This document shows positions 14,311-21,891 of a DNA stretch of 28,734 bases, piece after piece (positions within the stretch are counted from its first letter, which is position 1; every line of letters begins with the position of its first letter). Under the pieces are notes generated by a model. The model saw only the letters and a program-made list of their open reading frames with translations. It ran no database searches and was not told where the DNA came from. The stretch is from Streptomyces chattanoogensis. GTDB lineage: Bacteria > Actinomycetota > Actinomycetes > Streptomycetales > Streptomycetaceae. The stretch is from contig NZ_LGKG01000179.1 in assembly GCF_001294335.1 (NCBI RefSeq), positions 1 to 28,734 on the forward strand. The letters run 5' to 3'. A program made the position numbers and the translations under genes.

Positions 14311-16281
14311 TCAGCCCTGGTCGCCCCCGTGCACCCGGTCGAGCGCCAGCCGCAGCACCAGCGGCCCCCCGGCGGCAGCGTCGGAGGTGCCGACCCCGGT
14401 CAGCTGCTCATCGGTCAGGGCCCGCCGGTAGACGCTGACCTCGTCCAGCGCGCCCGTGAACTGGGCGCGGCTGTCCACCTTTTGCCCGAGATGGACGCCG
14501 AAGACCGAGCCGCGGCTCACCGAGCCCGGGACGTCCGGGACGCTCGTGGTGTCGACGAGGTCCACGGTGAGCATCAGCCGGCCGCCGCTACGGCGCAGCG
14601 CGAGATGGTGCCAGCGGCCGTCGTTGTACGCGCCGTTGGACACGACCTGCGCGGTGACGGGCGGCCGGGCGCCGTCGACGGCGGTGATATGGGCGGTGAT
14701 CCGGTGGTGCGCGGGGTCGGCGCTCACCGCGACCTGCGGCGATCTGCTGCCCACGCCGCCCATCCAGAGCATCGGCTGCTCCCCGGTGGTGGCGTCGTAG
14801 CGGAAGAAGAGGCTGCAGGTGAAGTCGTGGGTGCCGAGGGGGAGCGAGTCGCGGTACGGGAGGCGTACGGCGTCGTCCTTGCCGTCAAAGGCCAGCGCGT
14901 CGCCGAAGACGCCGTCGGTGCTGCGGGCGCCGCCCAGGACGAGCGCCGGGCGGGCGCCCGGGGCGTCGTCCGGGGTCGTGGGGTCCGGGCCGCGGCGGGG
15001 CCCGAGCCACTCCTCGGTGAAGCGGACGAAGCGGATCTCCTCGCGGGCGTCGGCCTTGCCGCCCTCGTAGAGCAGACCGGTGACGTCGGGGGAGAGGGAG
15101 GCCATGTCGGAGTAGCCGGACCAGTCGGTGGTGACCCGTGCGCCCCGGTCGACGCCCTCCCAGGTGCGGCCCTCGTCCCAGGAGGAGCGGATGGTCATGG
15201 TGCGGCGCCGGTCGGGGTCGGCGGGTGCGGCGAAGAGGGTACGGGTGTGGCCGCGGCCGGCGGCCCGGGAGCGGGGCAGGCGCAGCGCCGAGGCCTGCAC
15301 CATGGGGGAGTAGAGGTCGGGGATCGCGCGGAACGGCCCGGTGAAGGAGTCGCCGCCGTCGCGGCTGACGGCGGCGGTGCGGTGGCCCAGGTCCGTACCG
15401 TCCTGTTCGCGGCCGTTCACGTAGATCGAGCCGTCGGTGCGCTCCAGGAGCGTCATCTCGGAGGGCTTCTGACGGAACGTGCCGTCCCCGGCGATCGGCC
15501 AGGTGTCCAGCGCGCCGACCTTCCAGGTGCGGCCGCCGTCGTCGCTGTGCACCAGGGCCGCGTGGTTTTCGGTGACCCGGCCCTGGGCGTAGCCCTCCGC
15601 GTTGATGCCGACGACCAGACGGCCCGCGTGCCGGCCCCGGGTGAGCTGGATGCCGTGGACGGGCCCGGTGGCGTACCAGGAGTTCCACTCGGGCGGCCGG
15701 ATGGTGGGGGTCAGGTCCCGGGGCGCGGACCAGGTGGCGCCGTCGTCGTCGCTGTACTGCAGGTGCGGGGTGCGGTCACAGGGGACATCGCAGCTCAGGC
15801 CGTCGGTGCGGCCCTTGTTGTAGGTCTCGGCGATGACGATGCGGCCGGTGCGGCGGTCCACGAGGGGGGCCGGGTTGCCGTGCGTGTCGCCGTCACCGTG
15901 GTTGATCACCTGGAGCGGGCCCCAGGTGCGGCCGCCGTCGGTGGAGCGTTTGAGCACGAGGTCGATGTCGCCCGCGTCGCCGCAGTCGTGCACCCGTCCC
16001 TCGGCGAACGCGAGCAGGGTGCCGCTGCGGGTCTTGACGATCGCCGGTATGCGGAAGCAGGAATAGCCCTTCTCGCGCGCGGCAGTGAAGAGAACCTGCT
16101 GGTCGAAGCCCCCGGCGGGGGCCTGGGGAGCCGTCTCCGGCGCCGGATCGGGCGCGGCCTGTGCGGGGGTGACGGGGAGAACGGCGAGGACGCCGGCGGT
16201 GAGCGCGGCGAGACCGGCCACGGCGTGGCGCCGCCGTGGTCTGCTGCGGGGGCTGGGGTGTGCGCGGAGAACTGACGTCAT
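14311..16281 (-). CDS. Secreted exo-alpha-sialidase (GH33) with C-terminal LamG domain
   Basis: A 656-aa secreted enzyme that releases terminal sialic acids. Residues 1-42 are a signal peptide (RPRRR, a hydrophobic core, then AQA before AAP; the arginines may indicate Tat export). The six-bladed propeller (about 60-425) has the FRIP motif with catalytic Arg77, five Asp-boxes (113-120, 177-184, 246-253, 306-313, 366-374), a probable Glu275, Arg291 and Tyr390/Glu406. Residues about 448-640 form a concanavalin-like LamG domain, probably carbohydrate binding. ATG 16281 directly precedes the signal peptide. No sialic acid catabolic genes are in the window, so the released sugar may be used elsewhere or the role may be host or mucin glycan scavenging. 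Confidence 0.95.
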   Translation of the reverse strand: MTSVLRAHPSPRSRPRRRHAVAGLAALTAGVLAVLPVTPAQAAPDPAPETAPQAPAGGFDQQVLFTAAREKGYSCFRIPAIVKTRSGTLLAFAEGRVHDCGDAGDIDLVLKRSTDGGRTWGPLQVINHGDGDTHGNPAPLVDRRTGRIVIAETYNKGRTDGLSCDVPCDRTPHLQYSDDDGATWSAPRDLTPTIRPPEWNSWYATGPVHGIQLTRGRHAGRLVVGINAEGYAQGRVTENHAALVHSDDGGRTWKVGALDTWPIAGDGTFRQKPSEMTLLERTDGSIYVNGREQDGTDLGHRTAAVSRDGGDSFTGPFRAIPDLYSPMVQASALRLPRSRAAGRGHTRTLFAAPADPDRRRTMTIRSSWDEGRTWEGVDRGARVTTDWSGYSDMASLSPDVTGLLYEGGKADAREEIRFVRFTEEWLGPRRGPDPTTPDDAPGARPALVLGGARSTDGVFGDALAFDGKDDAVRLPYRDSLPLGTHDFTCSLFFRYDATTGEQPMLWMGGVGSRSPQVAVSADPAHHRITAHITAVDGARPPVTAQVVSNGAYNDGRWHHLALRRSGGRLMLTVDLVDTTSVPDVPGSVSRGSVFGVHLGQKVDSRAQFTGALDEVSVYRRALTDEQLTGVGTSDAAAGGPLVLRLALDRVHGGDQG

Positions 16282-16321
16282 GGTCCGGCCTGCCCTTTCG
16301 AGGGTTCGGCGACGGGTCATC

Positions 16322-16338
16322 AGGACATCCAACGTCCT
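16322..16338. promoter_or_regulatory. Candidate operator in the sialidase leader
   Basis: AGGAC-N7-GTCCT with two inner matches gives a 17-bp imperfect palindrome (6 of 8 pairs). It lies 41 nt before the sialidase ATG and just downstream of the predicted -10, a position suited to repression. Confidence 0.5.
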
Positions 16339-16355
16339 AGGTGCATCCGCGACGG

Positions 16356-16384
16356 AAGCTACTGCGGCGTGCGGACCGCGACAA
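16356..16384 (-). promoter_or_regulatory. Predicted sialidase promoter
   Basis: On the minus strand, TTGTCG (16379-16384) and TAGCTT (16356-16361) are separated by 17 nt, a reasonable vegetative-type promoter. It sits 75-100 nt upstream of the start codon with the palindrome at 16322-16338 downstream. Confidence 0.45.
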
Positions 16385-16385
16385 G

Positions 16386-16413
16386 GAGCCTGTGTCAGTG
16401 AGCCTGTGTCAGT
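16386..16413 (-). repeat. Tandem 14-bp direct repeat upstream of the sialidase promoter
   Basis: Two identical, adjacent copies of ACTGACACAGGCTC (minus strand), immediately upstream of the -35. Identical tandem boxes at this position suggest an activator site. Confidence 0.6.
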
Positions 16414-16523
16414 TCGCCGTCGGTTCGCCGCGCGGGGACCGGATTTCACCCGCCCGGCCCGCAGGCACTGCGCCGTGTGCGTCCGGCGGGACACCCGGCG
16501 CGCCCGCCCCGGCCGCCCGCCCC

Positions 16524-17465
16524 TCACGGCCGCAGCACCACCTTGCCGAGATTGGCCCGCGCCTCGATGATCTCGTGCGCCTTCGCGGCCTCGGCCAGCG
16601 GCAGTTCGGCGTGCACGGCGGCCCGCAGCCGCCCCGATCCGGCCAGCTCCCACAGCTGTGCCTCGTGCCGCTCGTACCGCTCCCGGTGGACGGTGGCGAA
16701 GCGCCGCATGGTCAGCCCGGTGATGGTCTTCGAACCCGCCAGGAGCTCGTACGCCGGGACCGTACCGCCGCCGGAGTTGAAGAAGATCAGCCGGCCGCCC
16801 TCGGCGAGCGCCGCCAGGGCCCGCGGCAGCAGCTCGCCGCCGACGCCGTCCAGCACGATGTCCACCGGCTCGCTCCAGGACTCCTGGTCATAGGTGACCA
16901 CCTCGTCGGCCCCGAGCCCGTACAGGAACTCCGCCTTGTCCGCGGAGCCGACGGCGGCCACCACCCGCGGCACCCCCTGGAGCTTGGCCAGTTGGACGGC
17001 GAGGTGCCCGGTGGCGCTGGCCGCCCCGGTGATCAGTACGGACTCGGTGCCGGCCGGCGCCGCGGTGCTCAGCGCCGCCAGCGCGACCTGGCCGCTGCGC
17101 ACCAGGGCGACCGCCTCGACGGCGCTCGCCCCGTCCGGTATCCGGCTCGCCAGGAAAGCGGGCGCGAGGGCGAGTTCGGCGTAGGAGCCCTTGAAGGTCA
17201 GCGAGGTGACGCGGTCGCCCACCGCAAAGCCGGTGACGTCCGGGCCGAGGGCGACGACCTCCCCGGCGATCTCGCCTCCGGGCATGCTCGGCAGGGGATC
17301 GCCGCCGCCCTTGCCGTCCCCGCGCACCCGGCGCACACACGGCAGCGTCACCCCGATCGCCTCGGTGCGCACCAGCAGCTCGCCGGGGCCGGGCACCGGG
17401 CTCTCGGCCTCCTCGACGCACAGGACCTCGGGGCCGCCGTAGGCATGAAACCGGACACGGCGCAT
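16524..17465 (-). CDS. MDR-family NAD(P)H:quinone oxidoreductase, zinc-independent
   Basis: A 313-aa medium-chain dehydrogenase/reductase. The GroES-like half (to about residue 115) contains PGGEIAGEVV (62-71) and VGDRV but no catalytic or structural zinc cysteines. The Rossmann half has the nucleotide-binding ITGAASATGHLAVQLAK (145-161), in which Ser-Ala replaces the usual Gly-Gly/Val of the QOR motif. The C-terminus ends with the typical EAAKAHEIIEARANLGKVVL. It probably reduces quinones or enones. ATG 17465 has GGAGG upstream. The gene diverges from a MarR regulator, with paired operators between them, which suggests induction by a reactive or phenolic ligand. Confidence 0.93.
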   Translation of the reverse strand: MRRVRFHAYGGPEVLCVEEAESPVPGPGELLVRTEAIGVTLPCVRRVRGDGKGGGDPLPSMPGGEIAGEVVALGPDVTGFAVGDRVTSLTFKGSYAELALAPAFLASRIPDGASAVEAVALVRSGQVALAALSTAAPAGTESVLITGAASATGHLAVQLAKLQGVPRVVAAVGSADKAEFLYGLGADEVVTYDQESWSEPVDIVLDGVGGELLPRALAALAEGGRLIFFNSGGGTVPAYELLAGSKTITGLTMRRFATVHRERYERHEAQLWELAGSGRLRAAVHAELPLAEAAKAHEIIEARANLGKVVLRP

Positions 17466-17551
17466 GGGCCGTCACCTCCAGGGGACATCGGTCGGCACGC
17501 GCATGACCTGCACTCATGGCCTGGGCGCAGGCCCATCCCGACCGGGATTCA

Positions 17552-17594
17552 TTGGGTGCCCCAACAGTAACCACAAAACCGTTGGGGGCGCCAA
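17552..17594. promoter_or_regulatory. Twin operators between quinone oxidoreductase and MarR genes
   Basis: Two 13-bp palindromic boxes, TTGGGTGCCCCAA (17552-17564) and TTGGGGGCGCCAA (17582-17594), differ at two positions and are centred 30 bp apart, close to three helical turns. The second overlaps a -35-like TTGGGG; GATACG (17605-17610) lies 17 nt downstream as a -10. This would start transcription almost at the marR ATG (17619), implying a leaderless mRNA. Confidence 0.7.
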
Positions 17595-17618
17595 TGGTTT
17601 CTGGGATACGGTGGTCCC

Positions 17619-18071
17619 ATGTCCGACGACCACGACCACCACGCCTACGCCCCCTCCCGCATCCGCGCGCTCCCCAGCTGGCTGCTGGGCCGCGCCGCCG
17701 CCCGGGGCCACCGGCTCGTCGCCGACGCGCTCGCCGCCGAAGGCATGCGGATGATGCATCACGCCGTGCTCTCGGCGGTCGCCGAACTCGGCCCCGTATC
17801 GCAGGCCGAACTCGGCCGGACGCTGGGCATCGACCCCAAGGACATCGTGGCGATCGTCAATGACCTCCAGAAGGACGGGCTGGTCACCCGCACGCCCGAC
17901 CCCAAGGACCGGCGCAAGAACGCCATCGAGATCTCGTCCGCCGGCGAGCACCGGCTGCGCCGCACCGAAAAGCTCGGCGACGAGGCGAACGAGCGGCTCA
18001 CCGCGGACCTGACCCCGGCGGAGCGCGAGCAGTTGATCGCCCTGCTGACCAGGATCGCGCTGCCGCGGTAG
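17619..18071 (+). CDS. MarR-family transcriptional regulator
   Basis: A 150-aa winged helix-turn-helix protein. The recognition region (VSQAELGRTLGIDPKDIVAI then VNDLQKDGLV) and the wing DPKDRRKNAIEISSAG are classic MarR. Dimerisation helices flank it. It diverges from the quinone oxidoreductase gene; the two matching boxes between them fit autorepression plus control of the oxidoreductase, released by an unknown ligand. It is convergent with fdhD, with only 16 nt between the stop codons. Confidence 0.94.
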   Translation: MSDDHDHHAYAPSRIRALPSWLLGRAAARGHRLVADALAAEGMRMMHHAVLSAVAELGPVSQAELGRTLGIDPKDIVAIVNDLQKDGLVTRTPDPKDRRKNAIEISSAGEHRLRRTEKLGDEANERLTADLTPAEREQLIALLTRIALPR

Positions 18072-18087
18072 CGCGACGCGCGCCGCC

Positions 18088-18942
18088 TCAGCCCGTGGTG
18101 GCGGCCTCGTGCAGGGCGAGGCGGTGCTCTCCCGCGTACACGTTCATGGAGCTGCCGCGCAGGAACCCGACCAGGGTCAGCCCGGTCTCCGCGGCCAGGT
18201 CGACGGCCAGCGAGGACGGCGCGGAGACCGCCGCCAGCACCGGGATGCCCGCCATCACGGCCTTCTGCGCCAGCTCGAAGGACGCCCGCCCGGACACCAT
18301 CAGCACCGCGGACGACAGCGGCAACAGCCCCTGCTGCAGCGCCCGCCCGACGACCTTGTCGACGGCGTTATGACGTCCCACGTCCTCCCGGACGTCGAGC
18401 AGCTCCCCGTCCGTGCTGAACAGCGCCGCCGCATGCAGGCCCCCGGTCCGCTCGAAGACCCGCTGCGCGGCCCGGAGCCGGTCGGGGAGGGCGGCCAGCG
18501 TCGCCGGCTCCATACGGACCGGAGTGTCGGGGGAGGTGTCCAGCGCCCAGCGTGCCTGGGTACGCACCGCATCCAGACTGGCCTTCCCGCACAGCCCGCA
18601 CGAGGACGTCGTATAGACATTGCGCGCCAGGGTGATGTCCGGCACGGGGACGCCGGCGGCCAGCCGCACGTCCACGACGTTGTACGTGTTCGAGCCGTCG
18701 TCCGTCGCCCCCGCGCAGTAGACGATGTTCGCCACCTCGTCCGCCCGCCCGATGACGCCCTCGCTGACCAGGAAGCCCGCGGCCAGCGCGAAATCATCGC
18801 CCGGGGTCCGCATGGTGATCGCCAGCGGCTTGCCGTCCAGCCGGATCTCCAGCGGCTCCTCGGCGACCAGGGTGTCCGGGCGGGTGCTCACGACTCCGTC
18901 GCGGATGCGGATGACGCGGCGTCGCTCGGTGACCCGTCCCAT
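18088..18942 (-). CDS. fdhD: FdhD, sulfurtransferase for formate dehydrogenase
   Basis: A 284-aa FdhD. In E. coli it takes sulfur from IscS and passes it to the molybdenum cofactor, which is essential for formate dehydrogenase activity. The persulfide-carrying Cys pair is present (SSCGLCGKAS, Cys115 and Cys118), as are the EDVGRHNAVDK (187-196) and SGRASFELAQKA motifs. ATG 18942 has AGGA about 10 nt upstream. No formate dehydrogenase is in the window. Its upstream region carries a motif shared with the gntR and oxalate-operon promoters, and the oxalate pathway yields formate, so it may serve that pathway. Confidence 0.96.
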   Translation of the reverse strand: MGRVTERRRVIRIRDGVVSTRPDTLVAEEPLEIRLDGKPLAITMRTPGDDFALAAGFLVSEGVIGRADEVANIVYCAGATDDGSNTYNVVDVRLAAGVPVPDITLARNVYTTSSCGLCGKASLDAVRTQARWALDTSPDTPVRMEPATLAALPDRLRAAQRVFERTGGLHAAALFSTDGELLDVREDVGRHNAVDKVVGRALQQGLLPLSSAVLMVSGRASFELAQKAVMAGIPVLAAVSAPSSLAVDLAAETGLTLVGFLRGSSMNVYAGEHRLALHEAATTG

Positions 18943-19043
18943 GGCTGATCAGTCCTACTCGGTCGATTCGGCGCTGCTGGATGTGGTGGCCCGCCGCCTG
19001 GCGATTTCATTGTCCTGCACGGAGGGGCCCGAGTGGGACGGCC

Positions 19044-19072
19044 GAATATTGCGAATATTGTCTACAGTATCC
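19044..19072 (-). promoter_or_regulatory. Candidate GntR operator and AT-rich repeat upstream of fdhD
   Basis: GTCTACAGTATCC (19060-19072) has a symmetric TACAGTA core and shares GTCTACAGT with the reverse complement of the site at the gntR promoter. Beside it lie two direct copies of GAATATTG (19044-19051 and 19053-19060), very AT-rich for this genome. The region is 100-130 nt upstream of fdhD. Confidence 0.55.
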
Positions 19073-19090
19073 CTCCCCTCCCTCCCCTCC
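19071..19090 (-). repeat. Potential G-quadruplex tract upstream of fdhD
   Basis: On the minus strand the tract reads as G-runs of 4, 3, 4 and 3 separated by single A residues. This meets the classical quadruplex pattern with minimal loops, and it abuts the candidate operator. Confidence 0.6.
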
Positions 19091-19150
19091 ATGCCCGCCC
19101 ATGGGTCGGGTACGGCAACGCCCCGCTCGCAGCAGCCGACGCCCCTGAGC

Positions 19151-19174
19151 CCTTCAGTCCTTCAGCCCTTCAGT
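19151..19174. repeat. Three tandem 8-bp repeats over the stop of the FAD monooxygenase
   Basis: CCTTCAG plus T or C is repeated three times in a row and contains the stop codon (19162-19164) of the minus-strand gene. Slippage would alter only the last residues. Confidence 0.6.
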
Positions 19175-20436
19175 TCACGCCCGCCGAACGCCCCCGACCC
19201 GTCGGCCGCCGCCCACGCCGCATCCAGCCCGGCCTGGTCCAGCGTCCCCCACTGCGGGGTCCGTTGGACGAGCGTGTGGCCCAGCCGCCGCCCCAGCTCG
19301 ACCATCGCCCGGCCGGCCGCGCCGCGCTCGGTGCCGTACGCCTCGAGCGCATCCGGCCGCTCGGCAACCGCCCGCAGCGCGGCCTCCAGGGCGGCGGCGT
19401 CCTGCAGCGCCTTCACCGCCCCGGCACCGGTGTGCGGACGGGCCACGGTCGCCGCATCGCCCGCCAGTACCAGCCGCCCGGCGGTGTAGCACGGCGCCGT
19501 GAAGTCGTACATCGGCTGGATGAAACACTCCTGAGGCGGCGTCAGGCGGATCAGCCCGCCCCAGTACGGCGGCAGCAACTCGTCGGCGACATGGGCGAGA
19601 TGGCGGTGCAGGTCCTCGGTCAGGGTGCCGGGCGGCAGGCTGGTGGGGGTGTCCAGCGCCAGGTCGACGCCTGCGGGCGGGGCGGTGTAGAGGACCCAGT
19701 TGGCGCGGTGGCCGCCGTTGCCGTCCGGGATGCGGTAGACGACGACATGGCCGCCGGGGAAGACGGCATAGATCATGTCCTCCTCCGCCCAGGGATCCGA
19801 CGGCAGGCCCGGGAGGTCCAGCGCCGTCAGACGCTCGGCCGGTACCGCGCCGCGCCAGGCGAGATAGCCCGCAAAGCCGGTCCGGATGCCCGGGAACGCG
19901 GCGTCGCGGACCACCGACCGGTATCCGTCGGCGCCGATGACCAGGTCGAACCGTTCGGTACGGGCCGGCCCGGCCCCGTCGAGGTGCAGCTCCGCACCGT
20001 CCGCCGCGCCGACGACCTGACGTACCGTCACTCCCGTACGGAAGTCGACCGTCCCGGGCAGCCGCTGCCGCAGCTCCCGCCAGAGCGGCCCCCAGCAGTA
20101 CGTCCGGAACGGGAACGGCATGACGCCGATGAGCCGGCCCAGGGGTGCAGCTGACCACCCGTCGCGCACGTACCAGCGACGGGTGGTCAGCTGCACCCAC
20201 GGCATGCCCGCGTCCAGATAGCCCGCGGCGGCCAGCTCGGCATACCGGGCGTCGTGGACGGCGAGGCCGACACCGCGGTCGGCGAGGTGTCCGGCGGTGC
20301 GTTCATGGACCGTGATCCGGCCCGCTCCGGCGCGGTGCGCGGCGAGCGCCGTGGCGCAGCCCGCGATGCTGCCGCCGACAACGGCGACCTCCGCCCCGTC
20401 CATCCGGATACTGTCCGTGCCCCTGCTGCTGTTCAC
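19162..20436 (-). CDS. FAD-dependent monooxygenase (2,6-dihydroxypyridine/salicylate hydroxylase group)
   Basis: A 424-aa class A flavoprotein monooxygenase. FAD motifs in order: VAVVGGSIAGCATALAAHRAG (GGSIAG 21-26), the DG motif in VIGADGYRS (168-171), and the GD motif in LVLAGDAATVARPHTGAGA (326-328). The FIQPMYDFTAPCYTAGRL region and His-Thr-Gly-Ala-Gly resemble 2,6-dihydroxypyridine 3-monooxygenase-like enzymes, so hydroxylation of an aromatic or heteroaromatic ring is likely but the substrate is unknown. The start is GTG 20436, after AGGGGGA; ATG 20403 is an alternative. It is divergent from gntR, with a shared 200-nt region, so the GntR protein could control it. Confidence 0.92.
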   Translation of the reverse strand: MNSSRGTDSIRMDGAEVAVVGGSIAGCATALAAHRAGAGRITVHERTAGHLADRGVGLAVHDARYAELAAAGYLDAGMPWVQLTTRRWYVRDGWSAAPLGRLIGVMPFPFRTYCWGPLWRELRQRLPGTVDFRTGVTVRQVVGAADGAELHLDGAGPARTERFDLVIGADGYRSVVRDAAFPGIRTGFAGYLAWRGAVPAERLTALDLPGLPSDPWAEEDMIYAVFPGGHVVVYRIPDGNGGHRANWVLYTAPPAGVDLALDTPTSLPPGTLTEDLHRHLAHVADELLPPYWGGLIRLTPPQECFIQPMYDFTAPCYTAGRLVLAGDAATVARPHTGAGAVKALQDAAALEAALRAVAERPDALEAYGTERGAAGRAMVELGRRLGHTLVQRTPQWGTLDQAGLDAAWAAADGSGAFGGRELKG

Positions 20437-20595
20437 ACATCCCCCTGTCCGGTGTCGCGCCGACGGCCGATGGTCGGTCGGCCCGGCTCAACCAGCCTCA
20501 TTGTCAGGGAAATTGGCGAATATGCCGACCGGACCGGTGGCGTGCGTCACCAGGTCACTCTCTGTGGTGGGCCGCCCGCCCGCTGGGCACGCTCG

Positions 20596-20608
20596 GTAGA
20601 CTGTAGAC
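20596..20608. promoter_or_regulatory. Candidate GntR autoregulatory site
   Basis: GTAGAC-T-GTAGAC, a direct repeat that also reads as the partial palindrome GT-N2-AC-T-GT-N2-AC. It lies 29 nt before the gntR start and overlaps a -10-like TAGACT. Its reverse complement shares GTCTACAGT with the fdhD upstream site. Confidence 0.5.
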
Positions 20609-20636
20609 GAAAACCCATGCGTCAAAGGGGGCCTCG

Positions 20637-21314
20637 ATGCTGTCCACAGGGCTGCCGCAGGGAGCCGTGCCGAGGCTCGAACGGCCCGGGCCGCTGCGCG
20701 AGCGCGTCTACGAGACCCTGCTCGAGCTGATCACCACCCGCGCGCTGCGCCCCGGTCAGCATCTGGTCGAGAGCGAGCTCGCCGGTCATCTCGGGGTCTC
20801 CCGGCAGCCGGTCCGCGAGGCGCTCCAGCGGCTCAGCACCGACGGCTGGGTCGATCTGCGTCCGGCGCAGGGTGCCTTTGTGCACGAGCCGACCGAGGAG
20901 GAGGCGGACCAGCTGCTGACGGTCCGTACGCTGCTGGAGGCCGAGGCGGCCCGGCTCGCGGCGGCGAACGCCGGGTCGGCCGGGATCGCGGAGCTGGAGC
21001 GGCTGTGCGCCCAGGGCGAGCGCGCGGTGGCACAGGACGACGTGGAGGAAGCGGTGGCAACCAATGCCGCATTCCACGCGAAGGTGATGGAGCTGGCCGG
21101 CAATGCGGTGCTCGCCGAGCTGGCCGCGCAGGTGGGGCGGCGGGTGCGCTGGTACTACACGCCGGTGGCCCGGCAGCGCGGCAAGCAGTCGTGGAGCGAG
21201 CACCGTGAGCTGATCGCGGCGATCGCCGCCCGGGACGAAGGGCGGGCCACCGAGCTGATGCGGGCGCACACCGAGCACACCCGCCGTACATACCACGAGC
21301 GCGAGCGTTCCTGA
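20637..21314 (+). CDS. GntR-family regulator with FCD domain
   Basis: A 225-aa regulator. The winged helix-turn-helix (about residues 18-80) contains LAGHLGVSRQPVREALQRLS and a GWVDLRPAQGAFV wing. The C-terminal all-helical FCD domain (about 87-215) has the metal/ligand set Asn143, His147, His189 and His211. FCD regulators usually sense organic acids. ATG 20637 has AAAGGGGG upstream. Given its position between the FAD monooxygenase and the oxalate operon, and a shared motif at its own promoter, upstream of fdhD and at the oxalate operon, it is the likely regulator of oxalate/formate genes. The ligand may be oxalate, formate or an acyl-CoA, which is inference. Confidence 0.94.
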   Translation: MLSTGLPQGAVPRLERPGPLRERVYETLLELITTRALRPGQHLVESELAGHLGVSRQPVREALQRLSTDGWVDLRPAQGAFVHEPTEEEADQLLTVRTLLEAEAARLAAANAGSAGIAELERLCAQGERAVAQDDVEEAVATNAAFHAKVMELAGNAVLAELAAQVGRRVRWYYTPVARQRGKQSWSEHRELIAAIAARDEGRATELMRAHTEHTRRTYHERERS

Positions 21315-21494
21315 GGAGCGGAAGCGCCCGGGCGCACGGGACAGCTGCAGCGGCCCCGTCGTACGCCCCTCGTACAGCCTCGTTGTACACCCTCGTTCCG
21401 ATCCGCGAGACCGGCCCGCTCCCGCACCCCCGCCCGGGTAATGTGCACCCGGTCACGATCACAGACAGCACCGACCACGAATGGCGAGAGGCGT

Positions 21495-21863
21495 ATGAGC
21501 GAGGGGACAGCACCGTCCGCGGGCGAGGCGGCCGCGGTTGCCGACGAGGCGGCCCGGGAGCGGCTGCGCTATCTGCGCGGCAGCATCGACAACCTCGACG
21601 CCGCCCTGGTGCATCTGCTCGCCGAACGCTTCAAGTGCACCCAGCAGGTCGGCGAGCTCAAGGCCCGGCACAGCCTGCCGCCCGCCGACCCGGCCCGGGA
21701 GGCGGCGCAGATCGAGCGGCTGCGGAGGCTGGCGGAGGACGCCCGGCTGGATCCGGGGTTCGCGGAGAAATTCCTGAACTTCATCATCGACGAGGTCGTC
21801 CGGCATCACCAGGCGATCGCCGACAGGACGCTGAGCACCCAGAACGGACCGGCCGACGGCTGA
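21495..21863 (+). CDS. Monofunctional chorismate mutase (AroQ fold, cladeE-like)
   Basis: A 122-aa helical chorismate mutase, converting chorismate to prephenate for Phe/Tyr. The core LRGSIDNLDAALVHLLAERF carries the first catalytic Arg, KCTQQVGELKAR contains the Arg/Lys pair region, and the DPAREAAQIERL segment holds the conserved Asp/Arg/Gln positions. The final FLNFIIDEVVRHHQ is typical of the monofunctional cladeE type. ATG 21495 follows GAGAGG. No other aromatic biosynthesis gene is nearby. It lies 180 nt after gntR on the same strand and is convergent with the transporter gene. Confidence 0.93.
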   Translation: MSEGTAPSAGEAAAVADEAARERLRYLRGSIDNLDAALVHLLAERFKCTQQVGELKARHSLPPADPAREAAQIERLRRLAEDARLDPGFAEKFLNFIIDEVVRHHQAIADRTLSTQNGPADG

Positions 21864-21869
21864 GCCGGG

Positions 21870-21891
21870 CGGACGGCCCGCCCGCCGTCCG
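21870..21891. terminator. Bidirectional hairpin between chorismate mutase and transporter genes
   Basis: CGGACGGC (21870-21877) pairs with GCCGTCCG (21884-21891) across a 6-nt loop. It lies 6 nt beyond the chorismate mutase stop and abuts the transporter stop, closing both transcripts. Confidence 0.7.

Noticed and set aside
14017..16275. Long plus-strand open frame (752 codons) opposite the sialidase
   Set aside because: Repetitive Gly/Ala/Val/Arg-rich translation antisense to a gene with signal peptide, five Asp-boxes and LamG domain.
18372..18386. GACGTCCCACGTCC inside fdhD, resembling the shared terminator 19-mer
   Set aside because: It encodes the conserved Asp-Val-Gly-Arg motif of FdhD, so the likeness is coincidental.
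18940..19160. Possible small plus-strand protein starting across the fdhD start codon
   Set aside because: It begins MADQSYSVDSALL and looks protein-like at first, but it has no ribosome-binding site, turns into Ser/Pro low complexity, and would overlap the fdhD start and the operator region.
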